Assembly: GCF_024599795.1 (NCBI RefSeq)
Contig: NZ_CP102246.1
Location: forward strand, 2,976,001 to 3,040,000
Direction: 5' to 3'
DNA: 64,000 nucleotides
Origin: Enterobacter cloacae complex sp. R_G8
GTDB taxonomy: Bacteria; Pseudomonadota; Gammaproteobacteria; Enterobacterales; Enterobacteriaceae
Shown: positions 17,638 to 27,964 of the stretch, piece after piece
How positions within the stretch are numbered: the first letter of the stretch is position 1
Layout of the letters: the number at the start of each line of letters is the position of its first letter
Program-made: the position numbers and the translations under genes
Notes under the pieces: model-generated
What the model was told of the DNA's origin: nothing
Database searches by the model: none
The model's input: the letters and a program-made list of their open reading frames with translations, nothing else

Positions 17638-18883
17638 CGTAAACAGTTTTTACACCTCCTGCGAGACGGCGTTTCGGCCCGACCTTAAGGGGAAACCCGT
17701 GGTGGTCGTTTCAAATAACGACGGGTGTATCATTTCACGTTCAGCAGAAGCAAAAGCATTGGGGATCGGCATGGCCGGTCCCTACTTCAAGCTGAAGGAT
17801 GAGCTGAGACGCCAGAAGGTACACGTCTTTAGCTCCAATTATGCGCTGTATGCGGATATGAGCCGCCGGGTGATGACCATCCTTGAAGAGATGGCCCCGA
17901 GAGTGGAGATCTACTCGATTGATGAAGCCTTTCTGGATCTGACGGGCATCAGCCACTGCATGAGTCTGGAGGCGTTCGGGCAGGAAATCCGCCAGCGCCT
18001 GTACAAAGAGACCGGACTGCTGGTCGGGGTGGGCATTGCGCCCACCAAAACCTTAGCCAAGCTGGCTAACCATGCCGCCAAAACCTGGAAGAAAACCAAC
18101 GGCGTGGTGGATTTATCGAATATCGATCGTCAGCGTAAACTGCTGTCACTGGTACCGGTCAGCGAAGTGTGGGGCGTCGGGCGCAGGATCAGCAAAAAAC
18201 TGAATCTGATGGGGATCGAGTCTGCCCTGCATCTGGCGGAATGTTCAAGCTGGGTGATCCGTAAACACTTCAATGTCGTGCTGGAAAGAACTGCCCGCGA
18301 GTTACGCGGTGAACCGTGTCTGGCGCTGGAAGAGTTTTCGCCAACAAAGCAACAAATCATCTGCAGCCGCTCCTTCGGCAGCCGTATCACCCGGTATGAC
18401 GATATGCACCAGGCGATCTGCGCCTATGCGGAACGCGCCGCCGAGAAGCTGCGCGAAGAGAAACAGTTTTGCTGCTATATCAGCGTGTTTATTCGCACCA
18501 GCCCGCATGCAGAGGATGAGGTTTTTTATGGTAACCAGGCCTCCGGCAAGCTGACGATCCCCACCAACGATACGCGGGATATTATCAGGGTAGCTATCGA
18601 GTCATTGAACCGAATCTGGAAAGAGGGGCATCGCTATATGAAAGCAGGCGTCATGCTCAGTGACTTTTTCAGTCAGGGCGTGGCACAGCTTAGCCTGTTC
18701 GATGAACACCCACCGCGGCCAGACAGCACAGCCCTGATGCAGGTTATCGACCACCTTAACCGTTCAGGCCGGGGGTCTGTGTGGTTTGCGGGCCAGGGGG
18801 CGGTGAAATCCTGGGCGATGAAGCGGGATATGCTGTCGCCCTGCTACACCACGCGCTATTCCGATTTGCCAGTCGTTAAATAA
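17621..18883 (+). CDS. umuC: DNA polymerase V catalytic subunit UmuC
   Basis: The 420-residue product is a Y-family polymerase of normal UmuC length. The metal-binding residues are present: Asp6 ([11 protein letters not shown]) and the SIDEAFLD motif near residue 100. The steric-gate region ([14 protein letters not shown]) is intact. C-terminal little-finger and beta-clamp contact sequence (QLSLFDE near residue 357) is present. With UmuD' dimer it copies past DNA lesions with low fidelity. The gene follows umuD in one operon and ends in a strong terminator. Confidence 0.96.
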   Translation: MFALVDVNSFYTSCETAFRPDLKGKPVVVVSNNDGCIISRSAEAKALGIGMAGPYFKLKDELRRQKVHVFSSNYALYADMSRRVMTILEEMAPRVEIYSIDEAFLDLTGISHCMSLEAFGQEIRQRLYKETGLLVGVGIAPTKTLAKLANHAAKTWKKTNGVVDLSNIDRQRKLLSLVPVSEVWGVGRRISKKLNLMGIESALHLAECSSWVIRKHFNVVLERTARELRGEPCLALEEFSPTKQQIICSRSFGSRITRYDDMHQAICAYAERAAEKLREEKQFCCYISVFIRTSPHAEDEVFYGNQASGKLTIPTNDTRDIIRVAIESLNRIWKEGHRYMKAGVMLSDFFSQGVAQLSLFDEHPPRPDSTALMQVIDHLNRSGRGSVWFAGQGAVKSWAMKRDMLSPCYTTRYSDLPVVK

Positions 18884-18885
18884 CA

Positions 18886-18912
18886 AAGCCCGGATCCCTC
18901 CGGGCTTTTTTA
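18886..18912 (+). terminator. Rho-independent terminator after umuC
   Basis: AAGCCCGGA and TCCGGGCTT form an 8-9 bp GC-rich stem with a short loop, followed by a run of T. It lies directly after the umuC stop and may also serve the convergent pdxI gene. Confidence 0.93.
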
Positions 18913-18919
18913 TGCGTGA

Positions 18920-19783
18920 TTACACCAGCGCATTCAGCGTAGCCAGTGCGTCAGGCGGTAACACCAGATCCCCTGCCGCGAGGTTTTGCCGCAGATGCGC
19001 CACGGAAGAGGTTCCCGGGATCAGCAGAATGTTTGGAGAACGTTGCAGCAGCCAGGCCAGCGCAACCTGCATCGGTGTCGCCCCCAGGTCGTCCGCCACC
19101 GCCTGCAGCCCGGAAGATTGCAGCGGCGTAAAACCGCCCAGCGGGAAGAATGGCACATAGGCAATCCCCTGCTGCGCAAGCGAATCCACCAGCGCATCGT
19201 CACTCCGGTTCACGATGTTGTACATGTTTTGCACACACACCACGGGTACCATCTTCTGCGCCTCGGCAACCTGCGTGGCCGTGACATTGCTCAGACCAAT
19301 ATGTCGCACCAGCCCTTGCTGCTGTAGCTCGGCCAGAGTGGACAGCGGTTCAGCGATCGAGCCTTCCGCCGGTCCGTGTGTGCTAAACATAATCCGCAGG
19401 TTAACCACGTCCAGCACATCCAGCTGCAGATTACGCAGGTTGTCATGCACCGCCCGGGTCAGCTCCTGTGCGGAAAAGGCCGGCAGCCAGGCACCTTTAT
19501 CGTCGCGACGCGCACCGATTTTGGTGACGAGGGTCAGATCGTCCCGGTACGGATGCAGCGCCTCACGGATCAGCTGGTTAGTCACATGCGGACCATAAAA
19601 ATCGCTGGTATCGATATGATTCACGCCCGCCGCCACGGCTTCCCGGAGCACCTCCAGCGCGGCATTTTTGTCCTTCGGTGGGCCAAAAACGCCCGGCCCG
19701 GCCAGCTGCATCGCGCCGTAACCCAGTCGTTTTACCGTTCGCGTCCCGAGCGCGAATGTCCCGCTTTTATCAATGCTGCTCAT
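18920..19783 (-). CDS. pdxI: Pyridoxal reductase, aldo/keto reductase family (PdxI/YdbC)
   Basis: The 287-residue protein matches E. coli YdbC (PdxI) along its length. It has the AKR catalytic set: Asp and Tyr in NHIDTSDFYGPH, Lys in LVTKIGARR, and the NADPH-binding end (LIPGTSSVAHLRQNL). PdxI reduces pyridoxal to pyridoxine with NADPH in the vitamin B6 salvage cycle. The ATG at 19783 has an AGGAAGG ribosome site; an upstream frame to 19798 is not needed. It is convergent with umuC. In E. coli the gene stands elsewhere in the terminus half. Confidence 0.92.
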   Translation of the reverse strand: MSSIDKSGTFALGTRTVKRLGYGAMQLAGPGVFGPPKDKNAALEVLREAVAAGVNHIDTSDFYGPHVTNQLIREALHPYRDDLTLVTKIGARRDDKGAWLPAFSAQELTRAVHDNLRNLQLDVLDVVNLRIMFSTHGPAEGSIAEPLSTLAELQQQGLVRHIGLSNVTATQVAEAQKMVPVVCVQNMYNIVNRSDDALVDSLAQQGIAYVPFFPLGGFTPLQSSGLQAVADDLGATPMQVALAWLLQRSPNILLIPGTSSVAHLRQNLAAGDLVLPPDALATLNALV

Positions 19784-19860
19784 GTTCACCTTCCTCATCT
19801 AAATGATCCGGATTTACAACAGGTTCCTGTCGGGAACCCTTAGTTAAGCGCGAGTTAAAT

Positions 19861-19887
19861 TAAAGTTTAAATTCCCTACGACGATAG
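19861..19887 (+). promoter_or_regulatory. Sigma-28 (FliA) flagellar promoter of the chemoreceptor gene
   Basis: TAAAGTTT at 19861-19868, an 11-base spacer and GACGATAG at 19880-19887 closely match the sigma-28 consensus TAAAGTTT-N11-GCCGATAA. The start codon follows 38 bases later. This puts the receptor under flagellar class 3 control. Confidence 0.92.
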
Positions 19888-19925
19888 TATTTGTGTACCC
19901 CTGCACTTTCTTACGGACGACCGCT

Positions 19926-21587
19926 ATGCTGAAAAATCTGCACGTGATTACCGGAATTATCTTTGCTCTCACCATATTCTGCCTGCTGCAAGTTGTCACG
20001 GGAGGGTTGTTCTACTCTGCCGTCAGCAACGATCGCCATAACTTCCAGAACTCCGGGGTGCTTAATGCCCAGCAGGAGAGCCTGAGCGACAGCGTTAACA
20101 CCCTTATCAAAACGCGCGTCACCGTGACGCGAGTGGCGATCCGCTACCTGAAAAATCAGCGCGATCCGGCGTCCCTGGAGGCGATCAACAAACTGCTTGG
20201 CACCGCGGGCGACTCTCTGGCTAAAGCTGAAGCCTATAACAAACAGTGGCAGGCCCTGCCGCAGGTTAACGGCCAGAATGCGGCGCTAACCGACGAGATG
20301 CTGAAATCCTGGAACCAGATGCATGAAGTGATGCGTCTGTCGATTGAGTATCTGCGTGCCGACAACTACCAGGCCTATGGCGATCTGGATGCGCAGCAGG
20401 CGCAGGACGCTATGGAAGCGGTCTATAACCGCTGGCGTGCCGAGAACAATACCCTGCTGAAAGCCGCTACCGAAGAGAACCAGAGCAGCTTTACCCAGAT
20501 GCAGTGGACGCTGGCGGCAATTTTCCTGGCCGTTATCGCCGTGCTGGTGGTGATCTGGCAGGGTTTACAGCACCTGCTGTTAAAACCGCTGAAAACCATT
20601 ATGAACCATATTCGCACCATTGCGGCAGGCGATCTGACGCAGGATATCACCCTCTCTGGCCGCAATGAGATGGGCCAGCTGGCGGCCGGTCTGCATGAGA
20701 TGCAACAATCTCTGGTCACCACGGTCAGCGCCGTACGCGGTAGTACCGACTCCATCTACACCGGCGCAGGCGAAATTGCTGCCGGAAGTAACGATCTTTC
20801 CGCCCGTACGGAAGAACAGGCCGCCTCGCTGGAAGAGACCGCTGCCAGCATGGAAGAGCTGACCGCAACGGTGAAACAGAACTCCGACAACGCCCGTCAG
20901 GCGACCCTGCTGGCGAAGAACGCGTCTGAAACAGCGGCGCGCGGCGGTCATGTGGTGGATAACGTTGTCCGCACAATGACGGAAATTGCCGACAGTTCGC
21001 AGCAAATCGCCCACATCACCGGCGTGATTGACAGCATTGCCTTCCAGACCAACATTCTGGCGCTGAACGCCGCGGTAGAAGCCGCACGCGCCGGGGAACA
21101 AGGTCGTGGCTTTGCGGTAGTTGCCGGGGAAGTGCGTACTCTCGCGAGCCGCAGCGCGCAGGCGGCAAAAGAGATCAAGGGCCTTATCGAGAACTCTGTC
21201 AGCCGCGTGAATACCGGCTCTGAACAGGTTAGCGAAGCCGGTGCAACGATGAAAGAAATTGTGGCGGCAGTGACCCGTGTGACCGATATTATGGGCGAGA
21301 TTTCGTCTGCGTCTGATGAGCAGAGCCGCGGTATTGAACAGGTGAGTCTGGCCGTTTCGCAGATGGACAGCGTCACCCAGCAAAACGCCGCGCTGGTACA
21401 GCAGTCCGCCACGGCGGCAGCGGCGCTGGAAGATCAGTCCGAACAGCTGCGCCAGGCGGTGGCGGCGTTTCGTCTGAGCGGCAAACAACAGGCCGCTGCC
21501 CCCCGCCCAACAAATGTGAAAACACCGCAGCTGTTGCGCCCGGCCACGGCAAGCACCGCCACCGACAGCAACTGGGAAACGTTCTGA
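19926..21587 (+). CDS. Methyl-accepting chemotaxis receptor, Tsr/Tar type
   Basis: The 553-residue receptor has two membrane helices (about 8-30 and 188-212), a four-helix periplasmic domain between them, a HAMP domain and a long signalling coiled coil with the invariant hairpin tip ([20 protein letters not shown]). It ends in NWETF, the docking pentapeptide for CheR and CheB found on high-abundance receptors. Arg64, Arg69 and Arg73, which bind the amino acid ligand in Tsr and Tar, are conserved. Tsr Asn68 is Thr here, and the second-half QPTQ motif is absent (GDLDAQQ instead), so the ligand probably differs. ATG at 19926 matches the Tsr start. A sigma-28 promoter precedes it. Confidence 0.93.
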   Translation: MLKNLHVITGIIFALTIFCLLQVVTGGLFYSAVSNDRHNFQNSGVLNAQQESLSDSVNTLIKTRVTVTRVAIRYLKNQRDPASLEAINKLLGTAGDSLAKAEAYNKQWQALPQVNGQNAALTDEMLKSWNQMHEVMRLSIEYLRADNYQAYGDLDAQQAQDAMEAVYNRWRAENNTLLKAATEENQSSFTQMQWTLAAIFLAVIAVLVVIWQGLQHLLLKPLKTIMNHIRTIAAGDLTQDITLSGRNEMGQLAAGLHEMQQSLVTTVSAVRGSTDSIYTGAGEIAAGSNDLSARTEEQAASLEETAASMEELTATVKQNSDNARQATLLAKNASETAARGGHVVDNVVRTMTEIADSSQQIAHITGVIDSIAFQTNILALNAAVEAARAGEQGRGFAVVAGEVRTLASRSAQAAKEIKGLIENSVSRVNTGSEQVSEAGATMKEIVAAVTRVTDIMGEISSASDEQSRGIEQVSLAVSQMDSVTQQNAALVQQSATAAAALEDQSEQLRQAVAAFRLSGKQQAAAPRPTNVKTPQLLRPATASTATDSNWETF

Positions 21588-21594
21588 GTGCTGT

Positions 21595-21615
21595 GCGGGC
21601 GAGAATATCGCCCGC
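21595..21615 (+). terminator. Hairpin between the chemoreceptor gene and smrA
   Basis: GCGGGCG and CGCCCGC form a perfect 7-bp stem with a 7-base loop just after the receptor stop. No T tract follows, so it is a weak intrinsic terminator at best, serving two convergent genes. Confidence 0.4.
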
Positions 21616-21624
21616 CACGGCCCG

Positions 21625-22188
21625 TTAACGGCTGCGCTTGGCGTGCCGTTCCCAGTTCTCCTGTTTTGCGTCGTCGGATTTTCGCAGTGAAACATAACAG
21701 GCCCCGCTGCCGCCGTGATGCGGCAGCGCCACGCAGAAGGCCTGCACTTCCTCAAACTCGGTTAACCAGCGCGCCAGATAGCTACGCACCACGTTGGGAT
21801 GAGCATTCTGTTCGCGCCCTTTTCCATGAATGATAATTAAATTACGTAATCCGTCGCGTCCGGCCTGGCGAATAAAGGCGTACAGCATCTGGCGGCAACG
21901 CTCGGCGGGCTGACGTAACAGGTTCAGGCTGGCCTGGCGGGAGTATTTCCCGGAACGCAGCTTATCCATTACGCCCTGTTGTACCCCTTCACGCTGGAAC
22001 GCCAGCGGCTCATCCAGGGGCAGAAGTTCCAGAAAACCCAGGGTCAGGAAGTTATCCAGCTGCTCGGCATCAATCTCCTGGCGCGCCCGCGTATTGCGGC
22101 TCGGCTGCCAGTGAATATCTGCGCAGCGCTTCAGGGGCTGGACATCCTCCATGGCGTCAAGAAACAGTGATTTGTCGTCAGGGTTCAT
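21625..22188 (-). CDS. smrA: DNA endonuclease SmrA (Smr domain)
   Basis: The 187-residue protein matches E. coli SmrA (YdaL). The C-terminal Smr domain (about residues 88-170) has the NLIIIHGKGREQN motif and the preceding alpha-beta repeat. Smr proteins have nicking endonuclease activity on DNA. The N-terminal half is charged and less conserved. The ATG at 22188 has a GGAGG ribosome site. It lies next to mcaS and abgR as in E. coli. Confidence 0.93.
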   Translation of the reverse strand: MNPDDKSLFLDAMEDVQPLKRCADIHWQPSRNTRARQEIDAEQLDNFLTLGFLELLPLDEPLAFQREGVQQGVMDKLRSGKYSRQASLNLLRQPAERCRQMLYAFIRQAGRDGLRNLIIIHGKGREQNAHPNVVRSYLARWLTEFEEVQAFCVALPHHGGSGACYVSLRKSDDAKQENWERHAKRSR

Positions 22189-22435
22189 GGAAATCCTCCG
22201 GCTACATCTGAGTCTGTACTATACCTTCGCGGGGAACAGGCCTCAACAACCGCTATCCCGCTGAGGGTGGGCCTGATATTAACCTGATGAAAAGCGATAA
22301 CAATGTCCGCATAAATTTAATTGCCACTTAACTTAAGTTTCAGCAAAAATAAAACCATCGATTTGCGTTAAAATTTCATGAAATCAATCACTCATCCGCC
22401 TTTCATTTTGAGAGAAAGCTGTTATAACTACATTA

Positions 22436-22531
22436 ACCTGCCCCATGGATATAACATCCAGGATCTGCGAAAGGACGCACTGCTGTGTGTACTGTAGGGT
22501 CTGTCTGATGTCGGACAGACTCTGTTTTTTT
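22436..22531 (+). ncRNA. mcaS: Small regulatory RNA McaS
   Basis: The stretch GCACTGCTGTGTGTACTGTA at 22477-22496 is the same as in E. coli McaS, and it sits in the same place, between smrA and abgR. It is followed by a terminator stem (GGGTCTGTC / GACAGACTC) and seven T. The 5' end at about 22436 is set by length and by a -10-like TATAAC at 22423-22428. McaS acts with Hfq on csgD, flhD and pga messages in the choice between biofilm and motility, and it binds CsrA through GGA motifs. Three GGA motifs lie in the first half here (near 22447, 22461 and 22473), although that half differs from E. coli. Confidence 0.88.
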
Positions 22532-22543
22532 ATAAATGATTTT

Positions 22544-23455
22544 TCATGCCGCGGTTATTTTCCGCGCCTCTCGTCTGAATTGCGTAATTAACGATTCGGT
22601 AAGCGGAGTCTGACGGGAATCCCGGCGCTGAATTAAATAATAAGCCGCTTTTGGAAGTGATTCGACAACCGGCAGCATGACCAGACGCCCCGCCAACAGT
22701 GGGTCACAGCCCAACTCCTGCGGCAATATGCTTAAAAAATCGCTTTGTGCGACAAGGCTAATACACGACGAAAAGGTTTCGCAGACCACGCCGATACGGG
22801 GTATTTGCGAGCGGTGGCTAAATACATCCTCTAACTGCTTATAATAACTTCCCCGCGGGGTGGGCATGGTCCAGTTATAATGCAGCAGATCGTTAATGGA
22901 GGTTGCTCCCGTCGCCGGATGCCCCTCCCGACAAAATACAGCAAACGGTTTTTCTAATAGCTTTTCAAACGTAAATTCATGATCGTAAGGCCCCTGATAA
23001 TAGGTATTGATGGTGAAATCCAGTTCGCCCTGGCGTAATTCATTGATCATCGATACCAGTTGCCCTTCCATAATCCGCACCTTGACCTGCGGATGCTGAG
23101 CATGAAAGCGGGTGATCACCGCGGGCATCAGGCTTCGTGAAATACTCGCCCCCATACCGATATTGATCTGCCCGGCCAGCTCGCCCTGCCGCTGACGAAT
23201 GTCATCCTGCGCCGCGCGCAGCTCTTCCAGAATCAGCCTGGCGCGCTGATAGAAGCCTTCACCACACTCGGTTAACGCCACGCCTTTACTGCGGCGTACA
23301 AAGAGCTGCGCCGCCATACCCTCTTCCAGCTCTTTGATCGATTTGGTCAACGCCGGTTGCGACAGATTCAACGTCCTGCTGGCGCCGCGAATGCTGCCCT
23401 GACGCGCCACTTCAACGAACGCCCGAATTTGATGAAATTTAATCTGAAATGACAT
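22544..23455 (-). CDS. abgR: LysR regulator AbgR
   Basis: The 303-residue LysR protein has an N-terminal helix-turn-helix (FHQIRAFVEVARQGSIRGASRTLNLSQPALTKSIKELEE) and an effector-binding domain from about residue 90. It matches E. coli AbgR and is divergent from abgABT, the genes it controls. The start region MSFQIKFHQ fits the family. Its stop lies 12 bases past the T tract of the mcaS terminator on the other strand. Confidence 0.93.
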   Translation of the reverse strand: MSFQIKFHQIRAFVEVARQGSIRGASRTLNLSQPALTKSIKELEEGMAAQLFVRRSKGVALTECGEGFYQRARLILEELRAAQDDIRQRQGELAGQINIGMGASISRSLMPAVITRFHAQHPQVKVRIMEGQLVSMINELRQGELDFTINTYYQGPYDHEFTFEKLLEKPFAVFCREGHPATGATSINDLLHYNWTMPTPRGSYYKQLEDVFSHRSQIPRIGVVCETFSSCISLVAQSDFLSILPQELGCDPLLAGRLVMLPVVESLPKAAYYLIQRRDSRQTPLTESLITQFRREARKITAA

Positions 23456-23566
23456 AGCCCGACCGATAACCGTTGTTTATCAGAGTAAAGAAACTGTCAT
23501 CTACTTTAATGGAAAGGGATGTGCGAGGGTAATTCCTGAACGGTTAAAACTGTGAAAAATCGGTTA

Positions 23567-23587
23567 GTGATAAGTAAAAACTATCAC
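23567..23587. promoter_or_regulatory. Inverted repeat in the abgR-abgA gap, candidate AbgR site
   Basis: GTGATA at 23567-23572 and TATCAC at 23582-23587 form a perfect 6-bp inverted repeat around an AT-rich 9-base centre. This size and shape (a T-N11-A type core) is usual for LysR boxes. It ends 43 bases before the abgA start. Confidence 0.45.
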
Positions 23588-23630
23588 AGCGTGAAGCAGT
23601 TCACATATTTTAATGATGACAGGAACAGAT

Positions 23631-24941
23631 ATGGACTCACTGGCGCAGTACATCCAGACCTTAGCCCCGCAACTGAGCGCATGGCGTCGCGATTTTCACC
23701 ATTTTGCCGAATCCGGCTGGGTGGAATTTCGGACTGCCGCGAAGGTCGCGGAAATCCTGGACCACCTGGGGTATGACCTGGCGATGGGCCGCGACGTGGT
23801 GGATGCCGAAAGCCGTATGGGGTTGCCGGATAACGCCACCCTGACGCGAGAATTTGCCCGCGCCCGGGCGCAGGGCGCGCCCGAAAAATGGCTCGCACCG
23901 TTTGAAGGCGGCTTCACCGGCCTGATTGCCACACTGAATACCGGCCGTCCTGGCCCGACGCTGGCGTTTCGCGTGGACATGGACGCCCTCGACCTGGGTG
24001 AAGCGCTTGACGACAGCCATCGCCCGTTCCGCGACGGCTTTGCCTCCTGCAATCCGGGCATGATGCACGCCTGTGCGCACGACGGCCACACCACGATTGG
24101 CCTTGGGCTGGCGCACGTGCTCATGCGCAGCAAAGCGCAGCTGAACGGCACCATCAAACTGATCTTCCAGCCAGCGGAAGAAGGCACACGCGGCGCACGC
24201 GCCATGGTGGCCGCCGGGGCACTGGACGGGGTGGACTATTTCACCGCCATTCACATTGGTACCGGGGTGCCTGCCGGGACGGTGATCTGCGGCAGCGATA
24301 ACTTTATGGCGACAACCAAGTTTGACGTGACGTTCACCGGCGTCGCCGCACACGCGGGCGGTAAACCGGAAGAAGGCCGTAACGCCCTGCTCGCCGCCGC
24401 CCAGGCCGCGCTCGCGCTGCACAGCATTGCGCCACACAGCGAAGGGGCTTCCCGGGTGAACGTAGGGGTGATGCAGGCCGGCAGCGGGCGCAACGTGGTG
24501 CCCGCCCATGCCCTGCTTAAGGTCGAAACCCGCGGCGAGAGCGAGGCGATCAATCAGTATGTGTTCGAACGCGCACAATCCGTCATTACCGGTGCCGCCG
24601 CGCTGTACGGCGTGACGGCTGAGATGCGTCTGATGGGGGCTGCCACCGCCAGCGCTCCGACACCTGCCTGGGTGGATTATCTGCGCCAGCAGGCAAGCCA
24701 GGTGCCCGGTGTGGAACAGGCCATTGATAAGGTCAAAGCCCCGGCCGGCTCCGAAGACGCCACGCTGATGATGGCTCGCGTGCAGGAAAACGGCGGCATG
24801 GCCTCCTACATGGTGTTTGGCACCGATTTGAGCGCCGGACATCACAATGAAAAATTCGACTTTGATGAGCGCGTCATGACCGTCGCTATCGAAACGCTGG
24901 CGCGCACTGCGCTGAATTTCCCCTGGACGCGAGGTGTGTAA
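23631..24941 (+). CDS. abgA: p-Aminobenzoyl-glutamate hydrolase subunit A
   Basis: The 436-residue product has the same length as E. coli AbgA and matches it throughout. It is an M20 family metallopeptidase: [11 protein letters not shown] holds the metal ligands, followed by [16 protein letters not shown] and a terminal His in the [13 protein letters not shown] segment. With AbgB it cleaves p-aminobenzoyl-glutamate, a folate breakdown product, to p-aminobenzoate and glutamate. The ATG at 23631 has an AGGA ribosome site. Its stop overlaps the abgB start (TAATG). Confidence 0.95.
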   Translation: MDSLAQYIQTLAPQLSAWRRDFHHFAESGWVEFRTAAKVAEILDHLGYDLAMGRDVVDAESRMGLPDNATLTREFARARAQGAPEKWLAPFEGGFTGLIATLNTGRPGPTLAFRVDMDALDLGEALDDSHRPFRDGFASCNPGMMHACAHDGHTTIGLGLAHVLMRSKAQLNGTIKLIFQPAEEGTRGARAMVAAGALDGVDYFTAIHIGTGVPAGTVICGSDNFMATTKFDVTFTGVAAHAGGKPEEGRNALLAAAQAALALHSIAPHSEGASRVNVGVMQAGSGRNVVPAHALLKVETRGESEAINQYVFERAQSVITGAAALYGVTAEMRLMGAATASAPTPAWVDYLRQQASQVPGVEQAIDKVKAPAGSEDATLMMARVQENGGMASYMVFGTDLSAGHHNEKFDFDERVMTVAIETLARTALNFPWTRGV

Positions 24942-26386
24942 TGCAGGAGAACTACGCTTTTATTGCCGATGCAATCGACACGCGATGTCGGACGTTCACC
25001 GACATTGCCGACGAAATCTGGGATCATCCGGAAACCCGCTTTGAAGAGTTCTGGTCCGCAGAGCGGCTGGCCAGCGCACTGGAAGCGGAAGGCTTCACCC
25101 TGACCCGTGAGGCCGGCGGCATTCCGAATGCCTTTATCGCCAGCTTCGGCAGCGGTACACCGGTAATTGCCCTGCTCGGCGAATATGACGCCCTGGCCGG
25201 ATTAAGCCAGCAGGCACACTGCGCGACGGCACACGCCACCACGCCCGGTGCTAACGGCCACGGCTGCGGGCATAACCTGCTCGGCACCGCGGCGTTGGCG
25301 GGTGCCGTTGCGGTGAAAAGCTGGCTGGAGCAGCACGGCGGGCGTGGAACCGTGCGTTTTTACGGCTGTCCCGGCGAAGAAGGCGGCTCCGGTAAAACGT
25401 TTATGGTTCGTGAGGGCCTGTTTGACGACGTTGACGCCGCGGTCACCTGGCATCCGGAAGCGTTTGCCGGCATGTTTAACGTCAGTACTCTGGCCAATAT
25501 CCAGGCCGCCTGGCGCTTTAAGGGCGTGGCGGCGCACGCGGCTAATTCTCCGCATCTGGGGCGCAGCGCGCTGGATGCAGTGACGCTGATGACCACCGGC
25601 ACGAACTTCCTCAACGAACATATTATTGAGAAAGCGCGCGTCCATTACGCCATTACCGATACCGGCGGCATCTCCCCCAACGTGGTACAGGCGCAGGCCG
25701 AAGTGCTGTACCTGATCCGCGCCCCGGAGATGGCCGACGCGCAGCAAATCTACGCGCGGATTGAGAAGATTGCTCAGGGTGCGGCGTTGATGACCGAGAC
25801 CTCCGTTGAGTGTCGCTTTGATAAAGCCTGCTCCAGCTACCTGCCAAACCGCACGCTGGAAGCAGCGATGTATCGCGCCCTGCAGCATTACGGTACGCCA
25901 GCCTGGACGGAGGAAGAACGCGCCTTTGCCCGGGAGATCCGCACCACCCTGACGCCAAACGATCTGCAAAACAGCCTGAAGAATATTGCCGCAACCGGGG
26001 GTGATGAAGGTAAAGCCTTTGCCCGCCGCCACCAGGAGACCCTGCTGGTGGACGAGGTCGCGCCTTACGCCATCACCGACAACGTGCTGGCAGGCTCAAC
26101 GGACGTGGGTGATGTGAGCTGGAAGATGCCCGTCGCCCAGTGTTTCAGCCCCTGCTTTACCGTCGGCACGCCGCTGCACACCTGGCAACTGGTGGCGCAG
26201 GGGCGAACGTCCATTGCCCATAAAGGCATGCTGCTGGCCGGAAAAGTGATGGGCGCCACCGCGCTGAATCTGCTGCAGGATGCAGCGCTGCTGAAAAAAT
26301 GCCGTGAAGAGTTTGAACAACAAGTACAAGAAAAACCGTACGTGTGTCCGATCCCACAGGGCGTGACACCGTCACCTTTAAAATAA
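24941..26386 (+). CDS. abgB: p-Aminobenzoyl-glutamate hydrolase subunit B
   Basis: The 481-residue protein matches E. coli AbgB in length and sequence. It is also an M20 family member, with [33 protein letters not shown] and a C-terminal [10 protein letters not shown] segment carrying metal-site residues. It works as a complex with AbgA. It is translationally coupled to abgA and followed 41 bases later by abgT. Confidence 0.95.
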   Translation: MQENYAFIADAIDTRCRTFTDIADEIWDHPETRFEEFWSAERLASALEAEGFTLTREAGGIPNAFIASFGSGTPVIALLGEYDALAGLSQQAHCATAHATTPGANGHGCGHNLLGTAALAGAVAVKSWLEQHGGRGTVRFYGCPGEEGGSGKTFMVREGLFDDVDAAVTWHPEAFAGMFNVSTLANIQAAWRFKGVAAHAANSPHLGRSALDAVTLMTTGTNFLNEHIIEKARVHYAITDTGGISPNVVQAQAEVLYLIRAPEMADAQQIYARIEKIAQGAALMTETSVECRFDKACSSYLPNRTLEAAMYRALQHYGTPAWTEEERAFAREIRTTLTPNDLQNSLKNIAATGGDEGKAFARRHQETLLVDEVAPYAITDNVLAGSTDVGDVSWKMPVAQCFSPCFTVGTPLHTWQLVAQGRTSIAHKGMLLAGKVMGATALNLLQDAALLKKCREEFEQQVQEKPYVCPIPQGVTPSPLK

Positions 26387-26427
26387 AAAAACACAACACA
26401 ACAACACAACATTCCCGAGGAACGCCC

Positions 26428-27954
26428 ATGAGTATGTCATCCATACCTTCGCATTCCCCATCCGGTAAGCTCTATGGCTGGGTTGAAAGGATCGGTAATA
26501 AAGTGCCACATCCTTTCCTGCTTTTTATCTGGTTAATCGTGGTTTTGATGGTGGCGACAGCCGTGCTGTCCGCCTTAGGGGTGAGCGTGCGCAGCCCGGC
26601 CGATGGCAGCATGGTAAGCGTAAAGAACCTGCTGAGCATTGAAGGGTTGCACTGGTTTTTACCGAATGTGATTAAAAACTTCAGCGGTTTTGCGCCGCTG
26701 GGCGCCATTCTGGCGCTGGTGCTGGGGGCCGGTCTGGCTGAGCGTGTTGGCCTGCTCCCCGCGCTGATGGTGAAAATGGCCTCTCACGTCAGCGCACGCT
26801 ACGCCAGCTATATGGTGCTGTTTATCGCGTTTTTCAGCCACATCTCTTCCGATGCCGCGCTGGTGATCATGCCGCCGATGGGGGCACTGATCTTCCTCGC
26901 CGTCGGGCGTCACCCCGTGGCGGGTCTGCTGTCGGCCATTGCCGGTGTAGGATGCGGTTTCACTGCCAATCTGCTGATTGTCACCACCGATGTCCTGCTT
27001 TCGGGGATCAGCACTGAGGCGGCGAAAACAATCGATGCGACCATGCACGTCAGCGTGATCGACAACTGGTACTTTATGGCCAGTTCGGTGATCGTCCTGA
27101 CGCTTGTTGGCGGGCTGATTACCGATAAGATCATCGAGCCGCGGTTAGGGAAATGGGAAGGCCGTAGTGACGAAAAGCTGGAAACGCTGAGCAAAGAGCA
27201 ACGCATTGGCCTGCGCGTCGCCGGGATAGTCTCGCTGGTATTTATCGCGATGGTGGCGCTGATGGTGGTGCCGGAGAACGGTATCCTGCGCGACCCGGTG
27301 AAACATACCGTCCTGCCCTCGCCGTTTATTCAGGGCATTGTGCCGCTGATCATTCTGTTTTTCTTTGTCGTGTCACTCGCGTATGGCATCGCCACCGGCA
27401 AAATCCGCCGCCAGGCCGATCTGCCGCAGTTGATGATTGAGCCGATGAAGGAGATGGCGGGCTTTATCGTGATGGTCTTCCCGCTGGCCCAGTTCGTCGC
27501 CATGTTTAACTGGAGCAACATGGGCAAATTTATGGCCGTTGGCCTGACCGATGCGCTGGAAGCCGCCGGGTTAAGCGGCGTCCCGGCATTTGTCGGTCTG
27601 GCGCTGTTGTCGTCACTGCTGTGTATGTTTATCGCCAGCGGATCCGCCATCTGGTCGATTCTGGCGCCCATCTTCGTACCGATGTTTATGATGCTGGGTT
27701 TCCATCCGGCCTTTGCGCAGATCCTGTTCCGTATCGCCGACTCCTCGGTGATCCCGCTGGCGCCGGTTTCGCCGTTTGTGCCGCTGTTTTTGGGCTTCCT
27801 GCAGCGCTATAAACCGGAGGCGAAGCTGGGTACCTACTATTCGCTGGTTTTACCCTATCCGCTTATCTTTTTAGGGGTATGGCTGGTGATGTTGGTGGCG
27901 TGGTATCTTGTCGGCCTGCCGATTGGACCGGGGATCTACCCGAGGCTGAATTAA
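26428..27954 (+). CDS. abgT: p-Aminobenzoyl-glutamate transporter AbgT
   Basis: The 508-residue protein is an AbgT-family inner-membrane carrier with about eleven hydrophobic segments, the same length as E. coli AbgT. The motifs [19 protein letters not shown] and [19 protein letters not shown] are hairpin regions typical of the family. It imports p-aminobenzoyl-glutamate for AbgA and AbgB. The open frame begins within abgB at 26344, but the ATG at 26428 has an AGGA ribosome site and fits the E. coli start. Confidence 0.95.
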   Translation: MSMSSIPSHSPSGKLYGWVERIGNKVPHPFLLFIWLIVVLMVATAVLSALGVSVRSPADGSMVSVKNLLSIEGLHWFLPNVIKNFSGFAPLGAILALVLGAGLAERVGLLPALMVKMASHVSARYASYMVLFIAFFSHISSDAALVIMPPMGALIFLAVGRHPVAGLLSAIAGVGCGFTANLLIVTTDVLLSGISTEAAKTIDATMHVSVIDNWYFMASSVIVLTLVGGLITDKIIEPRLGKWEGRSDEKLETLSKEQRIGLRVAGIVSLVFIAMVALMVVPENGILRDPVKHTVLPSPFIQGIVPLIILFFFVVSLAYGIATGKIRRQADLPQLMIEPMKEMAGFIVMVFPLAQFVAMFNWSNMGKFMAVGLTDALEAAGLSGVPAFVGLALLSSLLCMFIASGSAIWSILAPIFVPMFMMLGFHPAFAQILFRIADSSVIPLAPVSPFVPLFLGFLQRYKPEAKLGTYYSLVLPYPLIFLGVWLVMLVAWYLVGLPIGPGIYPRLN

Positions 27955-27964
27955 AGGAACGACG

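Noticed and set aside
3341..19783. Genomic island with integrase and attachment sites
   Set aside because: No integrase, tRNA gene or flanking direct repeats were found, so the accessory block has no mobile-element hallmarks.
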